Positions 34,071-44,100 are shown, counted from the stretch's first letter. The stretch is 49,335 bases of DNA from Microbacteriaceae bacterium PS02343 (GCA_029959365.1 JASCOA010000009.1:1-49335), one strand, 5' to 3'. Numbers and translations: made by a program. Notes: generated by a model from the letters alone, not told the origin.

Positions 34071-35179
34071 CTCAGCTCGACAGTATCGTCACCTTCCCGA
34101 TGCACGGCCAGAGCAAGCTCTCGAACGAGGGATACCGCACCAGAGACGGACACTTCATCGAGTGGTTCGGCACCCTTCTCCGTGGACGCGGCACAGTCGC
34201 GGTCCGGTCCCGTCCGGAACCATTGGTGCTTCGACCGCGCTTCCGCCAAGGCGCTCTTGCTGAGAACACACGTTCCGTGGACAGCTGGAGCTGGCGACTG
34301 CCGCTGGGCTCACCTCGGCAGAGATGGTGGTGGACGTCACGCAGCGCCTACTCGGCAGATCATCTGAACCGCGAGGCACCGCTCGTGGTTTGGAACCCCT
34401 TCGTCGCCGTCTCCAACCTGTGGCAAGACATCGAAGGCGGCTCGCAGAAGCTCGCCTTCGACATGCTCGACGACTGGACGGACCACTACGCGTTCACGAC
34501 GATCAAACCGCAGGTGAGCATGGCCTATCGGCGACTGTTCGACCGCGCCGACGTCGTGACCGCTAACTCGGAGGCAACGCTGGAGACAGCGCGGCGGTTC
34601 GGTCGAAGCGACGCGCGTCTGGTCACCAATGGTTGCGATCCTGAACGGTTCAGTACCGCGTCTGCGGCCAGCGGACCAGTGACGGTCGGCTATGTCGGCA
34701 AGATTGGCAAGCGGATCGATCTCGATCTGGTGCTTCGAATCACGGCAGCATTCCCGCGGGCCGTCTTCGTCTTCGCCGGGCCGATCCTCGACCGTGAGTA
34801 CGACGCTCCCCTCCGCGCTCAGCCCAACATCAAGCTGCTCGGCGACGTGCACTATGAAGAGGTCCCGGCCCTGCTCCAGTCCTTCGACGTCGGATGGGTG
34901 CCTCACCGTGTCGGTGCGGGGGAGGTAGGCGGAGACGTCATCAAGACCTACGAGTATCGAGCTGCCGGTCTGCCGGTGATCACGACGCCGGTCCTCGGCG
35001 CCGATGCTCGCGGGCTGGACGGTGTGCGCGTGTTGGACCGCGACCAGCAAGTTGAGGGCTTCCGCCGCCTCATGGGAGGCGGCGCTCGCGTGCCACGAGA
35101 GCCGACGGCGATTCCAGCCTCGATGACTTGGAGATCGAAGGCGGAGTCGCTCCTGGGTCTGATCGATCTGCATGTCTGA
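34067..35179 (+). CDS. GT-B fold glycosyltransferase
   Basis: 370 residues. The acceptor-side half carries VVWNPFVAVSNLWQDIEG and LAFDMLDDWTDHYAF, and the donor-side half VTVGYVGKIGKRIDLDLVLR, FAGPILDREYD, VHYEEVPALLQSFDVGWVPH and KTYEYRAAGLPVITTPV, a GT4-like arrangement. Acceptor and donor are unknown. The ATG overlaps the preceding stop, and the 3' end overlaps the next glycosyltransferase by eight bases, keeping the three genes in one transcript. Confidence 0.85.
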   Translation: MTQLDSIVTFPMHGQSKLSNEGYRTRDGHFIEWFGTLLRGRGTVAVRSRPEPLVLRPRFRQGALAENTRSVDSWSWRLPLGSPRQRWWWTSRSAYSADHLNREAPLVVWNPFVAVSNLWQDIEGGSQKLAFDMLDDWTDHYAFTTIKPQVSMAYRRLFDRADVVTANSEATLETARRFGRSDARLVTNGCDPERFSTASAASGPVTVGYVGKIGKRIDLDLVLRITAAFPRAVFVFAGPILDREYDAPLRAQPNIKLLGDVHYEEVPALLQSFDVGWVPHRVGAGEVGGDVIKTYEYRAAGLPVITTPVLGADARGLDGVRVLDRDQQVEGFRRLMGGGARVPREPTAIPASMTWRSKAESLLGLIDLHV

Positions 35180-36053
35180 GTCGATCGCAGTCTGCGTAGC
35201 CACCTTCCGTCGACCCGCGGAACTCGCCACGTTGCTCGGCGCGCTCTCTGCACAGGATTATGCCGGGACTCACCACGTGTACGTCGTCGACAACGACCCG
35301 GAGGGAAGCGCAGAGTCGATCGTCAGGATGCATGCGCCGACTGCTGAGTACATCTGCGAACCCGCGCCCGGTATCGTCGCGGCGCGCAATGCGGCGCTCG
35401 CGGTAGCAACAGAGCCGCTGCTGGCTTTCATCGACGACGATGAGTACCCCGACCCCGCGTGGCTCACGACTCTGGCGGGCGCAATGGAGAGCTACTCCTC
35501 GGAGGTCGTCTGGGGTCCAGTAGTCTCCGTGTTCCCGGACGAGACGCCGGAGTGGGTTCGTTCCGGTGGATTCTTCAGCCGGGCGCGGCACGCGACCGGT
35601 ACGGAGTTCGACCAAGCGGCGACCAACAACACGCTCGTGAGGCGTGCTGCCGTCATGCGACTGGAGCAGCCTTTCTTCGACGAGCGCTTCTCCGCGAGCG
35701 GCGGTAGTGACACCGAGTTCTTTCGCCGCCTCTGGAAAGAAGGGGCGCGGATCATCTGGTGCGACGAAGCGCTGGTTTACGAGAAGGTCCCGACCAGTCG
35801 TATGTCGCTTGACTGGTTGAGAAGGAGAGCGCGACGCACTGGCAACGTCCGAGGACGCCTCCTGGTCGACGATGGTCGCCGTGGCCGAGCCTGGATCGAA
35901 GGAATAGGACGCCTGGCCCTCGGGGGTGGGCGCCTGCTGCTGGATCGCGTGCGACGTGCTCCGGTCAACAGTCGATCTCTGAACACCTGGATGCGTGGTT
36001 GGGGCACTCTGGACGCGGCGCGGGACAGAGTGGTCATCGAGTACCGGCGTTGA
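35172..36053 (+). CDS. Family 2 glycosyltransferase
   Basis: 293-residue GT-A enzyme. It begins ESIAVCVATFRRPAELATLL; YVVDNDPEGS, PGIVAARNAALAVATEPLLA and the metal-binding FIDDDEYPDP follow. The acceptor-region GGSDTEFFRRLWKEGARIIW is typical. The C-terminal ~80 residues are Arg-rich (LRRRARRTGNVRGRLLVDDG), which may associate with the membrane. The acidic DDD and the late ED-like element indicate an active inverting transferase. The specificity is not predictable. Confidence 0.88.
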   Translation: MSESIAVCVATFRRPAELATLLGALSAQDYAGTHHVYVVDNDPEGSAESIVRMHAPTAEYICEPAPGIVAARNAALAVATEPLLAFIDDDEYPDPAWLTTLAGAMESYSSEVVWGPVVSVFPDETPEWVRSGGFFSRARHATGTEFDQAATNNTLVRRAAVMRLEQPFFDERFSASGGSDTEFFRRLWKEGARIIWCDEALVYEKVPTSRMSLDWLRRRARRTGNVRGRLLVDDGRRGRAWIEGIGRLALGGGRLLLDRVRRAPVNSRSLNTWMRGWGTLDAARDRVVIEYRR

Positions 36054-36093
36054 GAAACAGGCGCAGGCGCGGGAGTACGGTTATGGAGACAAG

Positions 36094-37146
36094 TTGAAGG
36101 TATTCATCGCTGCGCACGGGCAGCCGGACAACCTCGGAGATTCTGTACTTCGTCGAGCGATGCTCGATGTCTTTTCGCAGGAATCGCTCGAACGTCATGT
36201 GCTCGTGGGCCCGCGTGTAAGCGACTACTCAGCGGGTCTCGGGCTGGGCTCCGACGACCTCGTCTACGACATGCGGGCGGACTGGCAACGAGCGGCCCTG
36301 CGCGCGGCCATCGCTGGACGAGTGGCGATCGTGTCGAACGCCGGTGAAGTGCAGCTGAATCGGCGACGCACCAAGATTGCCCTCGCCGACATCCCCACCG
36401 CGGCCCTCGTCCGACTGCGAGGCGGCAAAGTGGTCCAGTCCGGAGTGGGGTTCCGCCGCCCGAACGGCGGCTACCCCTGGCAAGTCGCCCTAGTCACAGC
36501 GATGAGCGGCATCGCCTCTTGGCGGGATGCTCCAAGCCGGCACCATGGACGCGTAGGGCAGGTGACTCCCGACTGGGCTTTCGCCATCGCAGGCAGTGGC
36601 GCGAAGGCCGTTCGTCGCGATCTGCTCGTCGTGACGATGCGTGGCGATCGTGCTGTGCCCACGTCTGCATTCGTCGACGCGGTTAAACGGATCTGCGACA
36701 GCCGGAACCTCCGACCTGTCGTGATCAACCAAGTCGTCCGAGATCTCAGTCGCAGCCGGGAGTTGGCTTCGATGCTCGGTGCAGAATTTATCGCTCCGTG
36801 GAGCGGCGGTCCCCACGATGAGTTCGAGCCCGTGCTCAGGGACGTGTACGCGCGTGCTGAGTTCGTCGTCAGCGACCGACTGCATGCTCTCGTCATCGCC
36901 CTGACGGAGGGAGCCGTACCGGTGGGGGCGACTCGAGGTTCCGTCGAGAAGCTCGACCGCACGCTGGCAGCCGCACATATCGACGATGTTTCATTCGACT
37001 ATGACGCGATGGGCGAGACCGAACTAGTCGACCGAATGGAGGGCATCATCGCTCGACGGGGAGAGTTGATCGAAGCTTGTGCGTGGGCGAGAAGCGATCT
37101 GAACGATTTTCGCGAGCGAATCCGCGAGTACATCGCAGTGCGTTAG
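36094..37146 (+). CDS. Polysaccharide pyruvyltransferase family protein
   Basis: 350 residues from a TTG, with GGAGA about six bases upstream. The N-terminus LKVFIAAHGQPDNLGDSVLR carries the NLGD loop, and the C-terminal half has FVVSDRLHALVIALTEGAVP with the RLH motif (His264), both hallmarks of the pyruvyltransferase family. It is the second such domain in the locus; the first is in the fusion protein. Some family members transfer other groups or act as glycosyltransferases, so pyruvylation is likely but not certain. It is the last gene of the plus-strand glycosyltransferase operon; a short hairpin follows. Confidence 0.88.
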   Translation: MKVFIAAHGQPDNLGDSVLRRAMLDVFSQESLERHVLVGPRVSDYSAGLGLGSDDLVYDMRADWQRAALRAAIAGRVAIVSNAGEVQLNRRRTKIALADIPTAALVRLRGGKVVQSGVGFRRPNGGYPWQVALVTAMSGIASWRDAPSRHHGRVGQVTPDWAFAIAGSGAKAVRRDLLVVTMRGDRAVPTSAFVDAVKRICDSRNLRPVVINQVVRDLSRSRELASMLGAEFIAPWSGGPHDEFEPVLRDVYARAEFVVSDRLHALVIALTEGAVPVGATRGSVEKLDRTLAAAHIDDVSFDYDAMGETELVDRMEGIIARRGELIEACAWARSDLNDFRERIREYIAVR

Positions 37147-37149
37147 TCG

Positions 37150-37165
37150 CGCTCCCTCAGGAGCG
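37150..37165. terminator. Short hairpin between convergent genes
   Basis: CGCTCC-CTCA-GGAGCG, a 6-bp stem with a tetraloop, in the 30-base gap between the convergent stops of the pyruvyltransferase and a glycosyltransferase. On the minus strand it would terminate the opposing gene too. Short but well placed. Confidence 0.45.
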
Positions 37166-37176
37166 AGGCACTCGTT

Positions 37177-38211
37177 CTATCGGCGCCGGGCCATCGACGC
37201 CTCGTAGAGCGACGCGTACTCGGCGGCCACTGCAGTCCACGAGCGACGAGGAAGGGGATCTCGGGACGCCCGAGCCGGAGCCGATAGTCGGAAGTGCTCC
37301 AGCGCGTTCATCAGGACATCAGGCGTGATCTCTCCCTCGTACGTGAACACCCAGTCTTCACCGGCCTCCACGCGGAGGTCGTCCATCGTCGGCGATGACG
37401 GGACGAGGATCGGCGTACCGCAGCTCAGGGAGAGGAGCGCTGCGCCCGAGTTGTACATCCGACGGTAGGGGAGGACGACCAAGGCACTGTGCCGAATCTC
37501 CCCGACCAGCTCTTCGTAATCGAGCAACTCAGGACGGAACTCGATTCCCGCCGAGCGCTCGACGAGAGAGGAGACCTCCAAGCTGTATGCCCGATCGGTC
37601 GGACGGCCGACGATGGCGAGCTGGGCTTCTGCGTCGGGCCTCAGGCTCGAGAAGGCCTCGATGAGCTGTTCAATGCCTTTGTAGGGCCGGAGGAGGCCGA
37701 AGAGCAGCATCCGGTTCTGGGATCGTTCACCTCCGGTCGCAGGGAACGAACCGGCGACGTGGCTGTAGTCCCCAAACGGTATAAATGTCGCAGAGCGCTC
37801 ATCGGGGGTTACCGACGGGTAGAGGAACACGCGCTGTCGAACGGCCCGGCTCCAAGCGTGCAGTAGCCGCGACTCGACCTTGCTTCCTCGTTCGTGGGGG
37901 GTCTCGTTATGAACCGTCCACACGCTGGCTCTCCCTCCCAGTCGAAGGCGCAGCAGAAGAAGGGCGAAGAGGAAGTACTTGGTCCAGCGTTTGATGTGAG
38001 AGCCGGATCTGATCAGCGACTCGGGCCAATGAAGGTGCAGGATGTCCCACGTGCCGAGCAGTGCTCGACTCCACGTGAATCGTTGCACGTGGACATTGGC
38101 AGGGAGCGCTGAGATGAGAGCGTGTACTGGCGCCATGGGATTCGTGCCGAGCGACGGGCGCATCAGGACGGTAATGCGCCCATCTCGGGAACTTCGACGG
38201 CGACTGACCAC
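37177..38211 (-). CDS. GT4-like glycosyltransferase
   Basis: 344-residue GT-B glycosyltransferase on the opposite strand to the preceding operon. Features are LHLHWPESLI in the first half (the HWPE-type acceptor segment of some GT4 enzymes), VWTVHNETPHE, then RMLLFGLLRPYKGIEQLIEA, AIVGRPTDRAYS, IRHSALVVLPYRRMYNSGAA and LLSLSCGTPILVPSSPTMDD in the donor domain. The start is GTG at 38211 without an obvious ribosome-binding site, so the N-terminus is uncertain. It is divergent from the DUF4012 gene. Substrates unknown. Confidence 0.88.
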   Translation of the reverse strand: MVSRRRSSRDGRITVLMRPSLGTNPMAPVHALISALPANVHVQRFTWSRALLGTWDILHLHWPESLIRSGSHIKRWTKYFLFALLLLRLRLGGRASVWTVHNETPHERGSKVESRLLHAWSRAVRQRVFLYPSVTPDERSATFIPFGDYSHVAGSFPATGGERSQNRMLLFGLLRPYKGIEQLIEAFSSLRPDAEAQLAIVGRPTDRAYSLEVSSLVERSAGIEFRPELLDYEELVGEIRHSALVVLPYRRMYNSGAALLSLSCGTPILVPSSPTMDDLRVEAGEDWVFTYEGEITPDVLMNALEHFRLSAPARASRDPLPRRSWTAVAAEYASLYEASMARRR

Positions 38212-38373
38212 CGTGCAAGCCTAGTTGGGTCGCGCGAGCGCGGAATCATCATGGCAGTGCCAGTTCCAGCTCCACGGAGAAGCGAGGGCCCTGTGAGCGA
38301 ATCTTCGGCGACATGCTCCTCAAACTCGGCAGCGCGCCGTGCGCTACGGTTGCGGAGGAGTCAGGAGGGGAAG

Positions 38374-40191
38374 TTGGCCCAGGGACGAAGAATCGCGGTT
38401 GCCAAGCGCCCCAACCCCATTAAGCGGTGGGTGTTGATCGGGGTCGGCGTCGTTCTGCTAGTCGCTGTCGTCTGGGCGACATGGCTCGCCGTGCGAGGCC
38501 TCATGGCCCGAGATGCGCTGCAGTCAGCGGCATCGCAGATCCGCACCGTGCAGAATGATGCCTCGTTGAGCTCGCTCGATGCTCTGGGGGGCGTGATCGA
38601 GGACGTCTCCGTCCGCTCCCGCGAGGCCGCTGGGCTGACCTCCGATCCACTCTGGCGAGCGGCCGAGATCTTCCCGATCGTGGGACCCAACCTCAGTGCG
38701 TTCCGTGAGACTGCGGCGGCGATCGACGACATCGTCGGCAAGGCCCTGCCTCCACTGGTGCAGGTGGCGAACTCCATCACGCCGGAGTCCTTGACACTAC
38801 GTGGTGGCGGGCTCCCCGTCGAAGAACTTCGGCAGGCGCAGCCGAGCATCGCCGAGGCGAGCGAGATCGTGGCGACCGCCGCCGATGCCGTGTCCGGGAT
38901 CGACGTCGAACTCGTGGTGCCGCAGATCGGCGAGGCGGTCGGGCAGGTCGATGCGCTCGCATCCGAGGCCGCGCAACTGCTTCGCGGCCTCGACACCGCG
39001 GCGACGCTGCTGCCCTCCATGCTGGGGGCGGACGCCCAACGCGACTACCTCTTCCTCTTCCAGAACAACGCCGAACTGCGTGCCTCGGGTGGGATCCCAG
39101 GCGCAGTCTCGATCATCTCGGCCGACGCTGGTCGCCTCGGCTTGGCTGAACAGGCCAGCTCCGCGGACTTCCGCGGAGCGGCGGACGAGTCGGTGCTGCC
39201 GTTGACCGAGGAGGAGCAATCGCTCTTCACCCCGATCCTGGGCCGCTTCATCCAGAACGCCACGCTCACGCCCGACTTCACCCGCAGCGGCGAGCTCGCG
39301 CAGGCCCGATGGAGCCAGCTCACCGGTCAGGAGGTCGACGGCGTCGCCGCCATCGATCCGGTTGCGCTGAGCTATTTGCTCGAGGCGACCGGTCCTGTGG
39401 CCCTCGCTGACGGGACGGAGCTAACGAGCGAGAACGCGGTCGACACGCTGCTCAGTGGTGTCTACCAGAGGTTCGCCGACCGGCCCCAGTTGCAGGACGC
39501 CTACTTCGCGGCAGCAGCGGCCGCAGTTTTCGAACGCGTGAGCTCGTTCGATGGCGATGCTGGCGCGATGCTCGATGCTCTGGCGCGTGGAGTCGAAGAG
39601 CGTCGCATTCTCGTCTGGAGCGCGGACGCCGAAGAACAGGCGCTGCTCGAACAGACGCGACTGGCGGGGCTTCTCCCGCAGACGACCGAGGAAGTCAGCG
39701 CCTTCGGCGTCTTCTTCAACGACGCCACCGGCGCGAAGATGGATTATTACTTGGACGCGACGATCGGTGCGACTTCGGTGACGTGCCGGAATGACCTGCG
39801 GCCGGAGACGACCATCGGCTTCAGCCTCGTTTCATCGGCTCCGTCCGACGCGGCCTCCCGGTTGTCGGAATACGAGACCGGCGGTGGAGTGTTTGGCGTC
39901 GAGCCCGGTCGCATCCGCACCGAGGCGCTGATCTACGCGCCGCCCGGCTCAGTGATCACCGAAGCCCGCGTCGACGGCGTTTCCGTACCACTCGAGGTGC
40001 AGGAGCATGACGGCCACCCGGTCGCTCGATTCGTCGTCGAACTCGGGGCGAACGAGAGCCAGGCTGTGCAGGTCGATGTGCTCGGAGGCCTCGAGCAAAG
40101 CGCGGAGATCGCCATCGAGCACACACCGATGGTCCGCGAGACGCAACTTCTGCTCGACGGCGGACGACCTTGCTCGAGCCCGATTCAGTAG
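38374..40191 (+). CDS. DUF4012 domain-containing membrane-anchored protein
   Basis: 605 residues as called. A basic stretch precedes one transmembrane anchor (WVLIGVGVVLLVAVVWATWL), then a large extracytoplasmic region. The DUF4012 hallmark is DYLFLFQNNAELRASGGIPG, followed by DFTRSGELAQARWSQLTGQE and AAIDPVALSYLLEATGPVAL. Related proteins are LytR-CpsA-Psr-like in position and may attach or process surface polymers, though no activity is established. The TTG start was chosen because a perfect AGGAGGGG precedes it; in-frame ATG 38251 and GTG 38293 are alternatives. TACGGT at 38345-38350 may be its -10. It closes the exopolysaccharide locus. Confidence 0.87.
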   Translation: MAQGRRIAVAKRPNPIKRWVLIGVGVVLLVAVVWATWLAVRGLMARDALQSAASQIRTVQNDASLSSLDALGGVIEDVSVRSREAAGLTSDPLWRAAEIFPIVGPNLSAFRETAAAIDDIVGKALPPLVQVANSITPESLTLRGGGLPVEELRQAQPSIAEASEIVATAADAVSGIDVELVVPQIGEAVGQVDALASEAAQLLRGLDTAATLLPSMLGADAQRDYLFLFQNNAELRASGGIPGAVSIISADAGRLGLAEQASSADFRGAADESVLPLTEEEQSLFTPILGRFIQNATLTPDFTRSGELAQARWSQLTGQEVDGVAAIDPVALSYLLEATGPVALADGTELTSENAVDTLLSGVYQRFADRPQLQDAYFAAAAAAVFERVSSFDGDAGAMLDALARGVEERRILVWSADAEEQALLEQTRLAGLLPQTTEEVSAFGVFFNDATGAKMDYYLDATIGATSVTCRNDLRPETTIGFSLVSSAPSDAASRLSEYETGGGVFGVEPGRIRTEALIYAPPGSVITEARVDGVSVPLEVQEHDGHPVARFVVELGANESQAVQVDVLGGLEQSAEIAIEHTPMVRETQLLLDGGRPCSSPIQ

Positions 40192-40234
40192 GAATGCTCG
40201 TTTTCATCGCGATTTGCCGTGCGCTCAGCATTTG

Positions 40235-40299
40235 GTTACCTGCCTGTAACAGAAACAACGCGTCGTCAGCTTTGTAATCCTCAAGGATGACGCTAGATT
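40235..40299 (+). promoter_or_regulatory. Promoter region of the small LANTG surface protein
   Basis: TTGTAA (40272-40277) and TAGATT (40294-40299) with a 16-base spacer give a good sigma-A-type promoter. The spacer holds the small palindrome ATCCT-CA-AGGAT. Upstream, GTTAC and GTAAC (40235-40250) form an inverted pair resembling half-sites of the cell-envelope regulator MtrA; that link is speculative. Confidence 0.5.
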
Positions 40300-40310
40300 C
40301 GCTAAGGAGA

Positions 40311-40329
40311 CCACGGGCAACGCCTGTGG
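40311..40329 (+). promoter_or_regulatory. Leader hairpin before the small LANTG surface protein
   Basis: CCACGGGC-AAC-GCCTGTGG, an 8-bp stem with one G-T pair, shortly after the predicted transcription start. It is part of a ~95-base 5' leader containing a G-run (CCGGGGGGATATCCC). It could be a stabilising stem or part of a structured leader; I could not match it to a known riboswitch. Confidence 0.4.
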
Positions 40330-40399
40330 CCGAGGCCGGGGGGATATCCCGCTTCGTGCATCATTGCCAATCAACATCGATTCTGAAGAGGGAACTCCT

Positions 40400-40927
40400 A
40401 TGAACAAGCTTGCTCGCGGCCTCGCGACCGCAGCCGTCGCTTCGGCGCTCATCATCGCTCCTGCCGCCGCCGCCTCGGCGACCGCTACCTACGTCCCGGG
40501 CGCTCCTGCAGCGACCGTCACCGGCACGCCTGCTCCGGGTGCCACGGTGGTCGTCGGGTTCGGAGCCGGCACCTTCGCTCCGAACGAGGACGTCATCAGC
40601 GTTCTGAGCGGCGCGAACGCCAGCACCGCGCGTCTCGCCAGCACCACGGCGATCACGAAGCCCGCCGCTGCCGACGGCAGCCTCGGCGTTTCGGTCACGC
40701 TGCCCGCCAACGCTTCGGGCACCTACACCCTGACCGCCACGCAGGGCGACATCGTCCGCACCCGCACCATTGTGGTGCCGGCTGCTGACGCCGCCGCCCC
40801 CGGCGGCCTCGCCAACACGGGTGCCGACTCGGCTGCTGCCTTCTGGTTCGCCGGTGGCCTCCTGGCCCTCGGTGCGACCACGGTCGTCACGCTGAACGTG
40901 GTTCGTCGCAACCGCGCCCAGGCGTAA
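40400..40927 (+). CDS. Small LANTG-anchored secreted protein
   Basis: 175 residues. A Sec signal peptide ends near ASA-TATY (about residue 29). A short Ig-like beta domain follows (TVTGTPAPGATVVVGFGAGT and SGTYTLTATQGDIVRTRTIV). The C-terminus is a cell-wall sorting signal: LANTG at 137-141, a hydrophobic segment, and RRNRAQA. LAxTG signals in actinobacteria are typically handled by class E sortases; no sortase is in this window. A GAGGGA site precedes the ATG. It is a monocistronic unit with its own promoter and a strong terminator, suggesting high expression of an abundant wall protein. Confidence 0.85.
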   Translation: MNKLARGLATAAVASALIIAPAAAASATATYVPGAPAATVTGTPAPGATVVVGFGAGTFAPNEDVISVLSGANASTARLASTTAITKPAAADGSLGVSVTLPANASGTYTLTATQGDIVRTRTIVVPAADAAAPGGLANTGADSAAAFWFAGGLLALGATTVVTLNVVRRNRAQA

Positions 40928-40950
40928 GGCTCGCTAGACCCCCAGCGCAC

Positions 40951-40985
40951 AGCGCCCGTCCTCCGCAAGGAGGGCGGGCGCTTTG
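40951..40985 (+). terminator. Rho-independent terminator
   Basis: AGCGCCCGTCCTCC (40951-40964) pairs with 40969-40982 across a GCAA loop: 14 pairs including one G-T, followed by TTT. It lies 24 bases after the stop of the small LANTG gene and is the most canonical terminator in the window. Confidence 0.85.
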
Positions 40986-41011
40986 CCGTTAACGAGCGCG
41001 CGCCCTAGACA
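40983..41011 (+). promoter_or_regulatory. Candidate promoter of the large surface protein
   Basis: TTGCCG (40983-40988) and TAGACA (41006-41011) with a 17-base spacer, starting right at the preceding terminator. It would give a leader of about 125 bases ending in CCGGGGGGAAAGG before the GTG. The -10 lacks the final T of the consensus, so moderate support only. Confidence 0.35.
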
Positions 41012-41143
41012 ATCGATCAGTACTCAGCTTGCCGATTTGGCCCCTGCAAACGGGGTGGTCATCGGGCGACACCCGCTGCCAAGCTCGGTTCGTCCATTGC
41101 GCATCGCGCGAGGCGATGCTTCCGGGGGGAAAGGCACCACACG

Positions 41144-44100
41144 GTGAACCACAAGATCACAGTCGATGCTGCGCGTCCGCGCGCTCGACGCCGCTTCACG
41201 ACGGTGGGCATCGCCCTCGTCACGACTGCAGCGCTGCTACTCACGCCCGCCGCCGCCGGTGCCGAGACCGTCGCTCCGACGCCCTCATCGAGCGAGATCG
41301 CCGCGCCCACGCACGCCCCGGCACAGGCGGAAGCGAACGAGGCGGCGCAGCCCGAGGCACCCGCCGAGGTGCAGAGCGAGACGCCGAGTGCCGACCAAAC
41401 GGCCGAGTTGCGCGACGTGCGCTTCACCGGACGCTTCGTCGACGCGCAGGGCGCTGGGCTCGAGAACGTGCCCTTCGCGCTGCTGCTCGACCAGGGCACG
41501 CTCGACGGGCCGACCGAGGTGCCCGGCATCTCCGACACTGACGGCCGCTTCGAGGTGACCTCCGGCGTGGTGGTCGAGAGCCTCGAGCAGCACGGCCTGA
41601 GCTTCGACCTCGGGGCCGGCTGGCTCGCCACGGACGAGTACTGGCGTGACGGCGCTCCGGTCGTCGACGGCGCTTTCGCCCTCGGCGACATCGTCGCGAG
41701 CCGCGGTGCGCTGCTCACCGGCGCCGTGAATGGCGCCAGCAGCGGCGTGACTGTCTGGAACGGCTCCGAGCGCGTGAACTCCGTCTGGCCGCAGCAGGAC
41801 GCATCCGGAGCCTGGGTCTGGTCGCTCACTGTGCCTGCCGGTGAATACACCGTGCAGCTCAGCAACGGCCAGGGCAGCTACCGGGAGCTCTGGTGGGGTG
41901 CCTCGAGTAGCCAGCAGGGCGCATCCGTGGTCCGCGTTGATTCCGGAGCCACCCAGCGACTCGACGCAGAGCTGCAGCTGCACCGCAACGTGATCACCGG
42001 CCGCATGATCGACGCTCAGGGGCGTCCTGCCGCCGGTGACGTCAGCGTCTGGGGCGACATCGGCTCGAGCCTCTACACGCAGACGGATGCGCAGGGCCGC
42101 TACGTTCTGGCCACCGACGCGAGCGGTGAGGTCACCGTGAGGTTCTCGCCGCGCCACGGTGTCCCGCAGTACTGGCAGGACGCCACCGACTTCGAGCGGG
42201 CGACGCGGCTCACGCTGCCGGCGACCGGCAGCATCGTGCACGAGGGCATCGACGCGACCATCGAGCGAGGCAGTCGTGTGAGCGGTGTGGCGAGCATCAT
42301 CGGCGTCGAGCCCGGCTCGGCACGCGTGGCGCTGCGCTCCGGCTCGCAGACCTGGGGCGGCAACAACGACCGGCACGGCGTCTTCTCCATCGAGAATCTG
42401 CCCGACGGTGAGTACCGGCTCGTGCTCTCGACGAACAGCGGCGAGCTCGAGACCGACCGCACCATCACGGTCGCCGGCGCCGACGTCGACCTCGGCACGA
42501 TCGAGTTCGCACTCGGCCGCATCACCGGCGAGGCGATCGCCCGCGAAGGCGGATGGAGCGGCAGCGTCGAGATCTACCGATCCGCTACCGACACTGCGCC
42601 GACCGCATACGCATCCGTGCAGGACGGCCGGTACGAGGCGACCGTGCTCGCCGGCTCCTACCTCCTCGCGTGGTCGTCGGCCGACGGGCGCCTCTACTAC
42701 GACGGCGCTCGTTCGCTCGCTACAGCGACCCCCGTCGTCGTGACGGCCGGCGAGAGCGTCGTCGCCGACTTCTCGACCGGCAGCGCCGAGCTCTCCGGCT
42801 CCGTGGTCGACGCCGATGGAGAGCCGGTCGCCGGCGCGACGGTGGGTATCTACCCCGCGCACGACCAGGATTCCGCGCGCCGCGAGGTCGCCACCGACGA
42901 GAATGGCGCGTACCGCTTCGACAGGCTGCGCGCCGACAACTACGCCGTGCGGGTCATCGACGGCGGAGACGACTTCCAGGTCGGCCGGTGGGTCGGTGGC
43001 GACGGTACCTCGCAGGAGGCTAGCGTCTTCGCGCTCGCCGATGGTGCGAGCGCCGAGGCTGGCGAGACTCGCCTCACCCTCGGCGGCGCTGCGCGCAGCA
43101 CCGTCGAGCTGCCCGAGAACGCCTCGCTCTCGCTGTACATCGGCGAGCGGCGCTTCGACCTCGCCGAGTGGGCGCAGGACAGCGCCGACTACGTCTTCGC
43201 CGGCCTGCCCGTCGGCACGCACCCTGTGCGCCTCTCCTGGTCGGACGCGGTCACGGTCTCCGTGCCGGAGACCGTCACCATCACCGCCGGGGCCTACACG
43301 GAGCTGCCGATCTCCGTCGTCGCCGAGCAGTCGCTCCTGCGCGGCGTCGTCACCGACGCGGTGAGCGGCGAGCCTCTCCGCGAGGCGCGCATCGAGCTGC
43401 GCGTCGCGGACGGCTGGACCGTCTCCAGCGTCTTCACCGACAGCGTCGGTCGCTACGCGTTCACAGCGCTGAACGCAGAGCCCGGCGACTACGACGTGCG
43501 CGTCACCGCGCCCGGTTACCGCGAGCAGTCGCTCGGCACCGTCACACTCACCCACGGCACCTCGCAGCAGCGCGATGCGCAGCTCGCGCCCGGCGCGAGC
43601 GTGAGCGGTCGTCTCGTCGACGGCGCCACCGGGCAGCCGGTCAGCGGCGCGCGCATCGTGCTCGGTGACGACTGGCGTCAGTCGGCGACCTCGGCTGAGG
43701 ACGGCAGCTTCGAGATCGCGACCACCCGTACGGGGCGTCAGACGCTCGAAGTGGAAGCGACGGGCACGCACCAGCGCCTCCTGCGCAGCATCGAGTTCGG
43801 TGACGCCGGGCTGCGCGACATCGTGGTCTCGCTCACCAGCGGGCGCACCGTCAGCGGCACCGTGCTCGCCGAGAACAACGGCGTTCCCCTCTCGAACCTC
43901 CCCGTCGAGCTCGTCGACGCCAGCGGCTATCACCACACGGTCTGGACCGACGAGGCCGGCGACTTCACCACCGTCGCCGTCGCCGCGGGCGACTACCGCC
44001 TGGCGGTCACCAACGAGCGCGGTCTCTACGTGAGCAGCAGCTCAAGGGTCAGCGTGGGCTCCGAGAACATCACCGGTCTCGACGTGCGGCTCACGCTCGG

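Noticed and set aside
40301-40399. Riboswitch (such as the c-di-AMP class) in the leader of the small surface protein
   Set aside because: Only one short stem and a G-run are visible; the conserved core sequences of known cell-wall riboswitches are not recognised.
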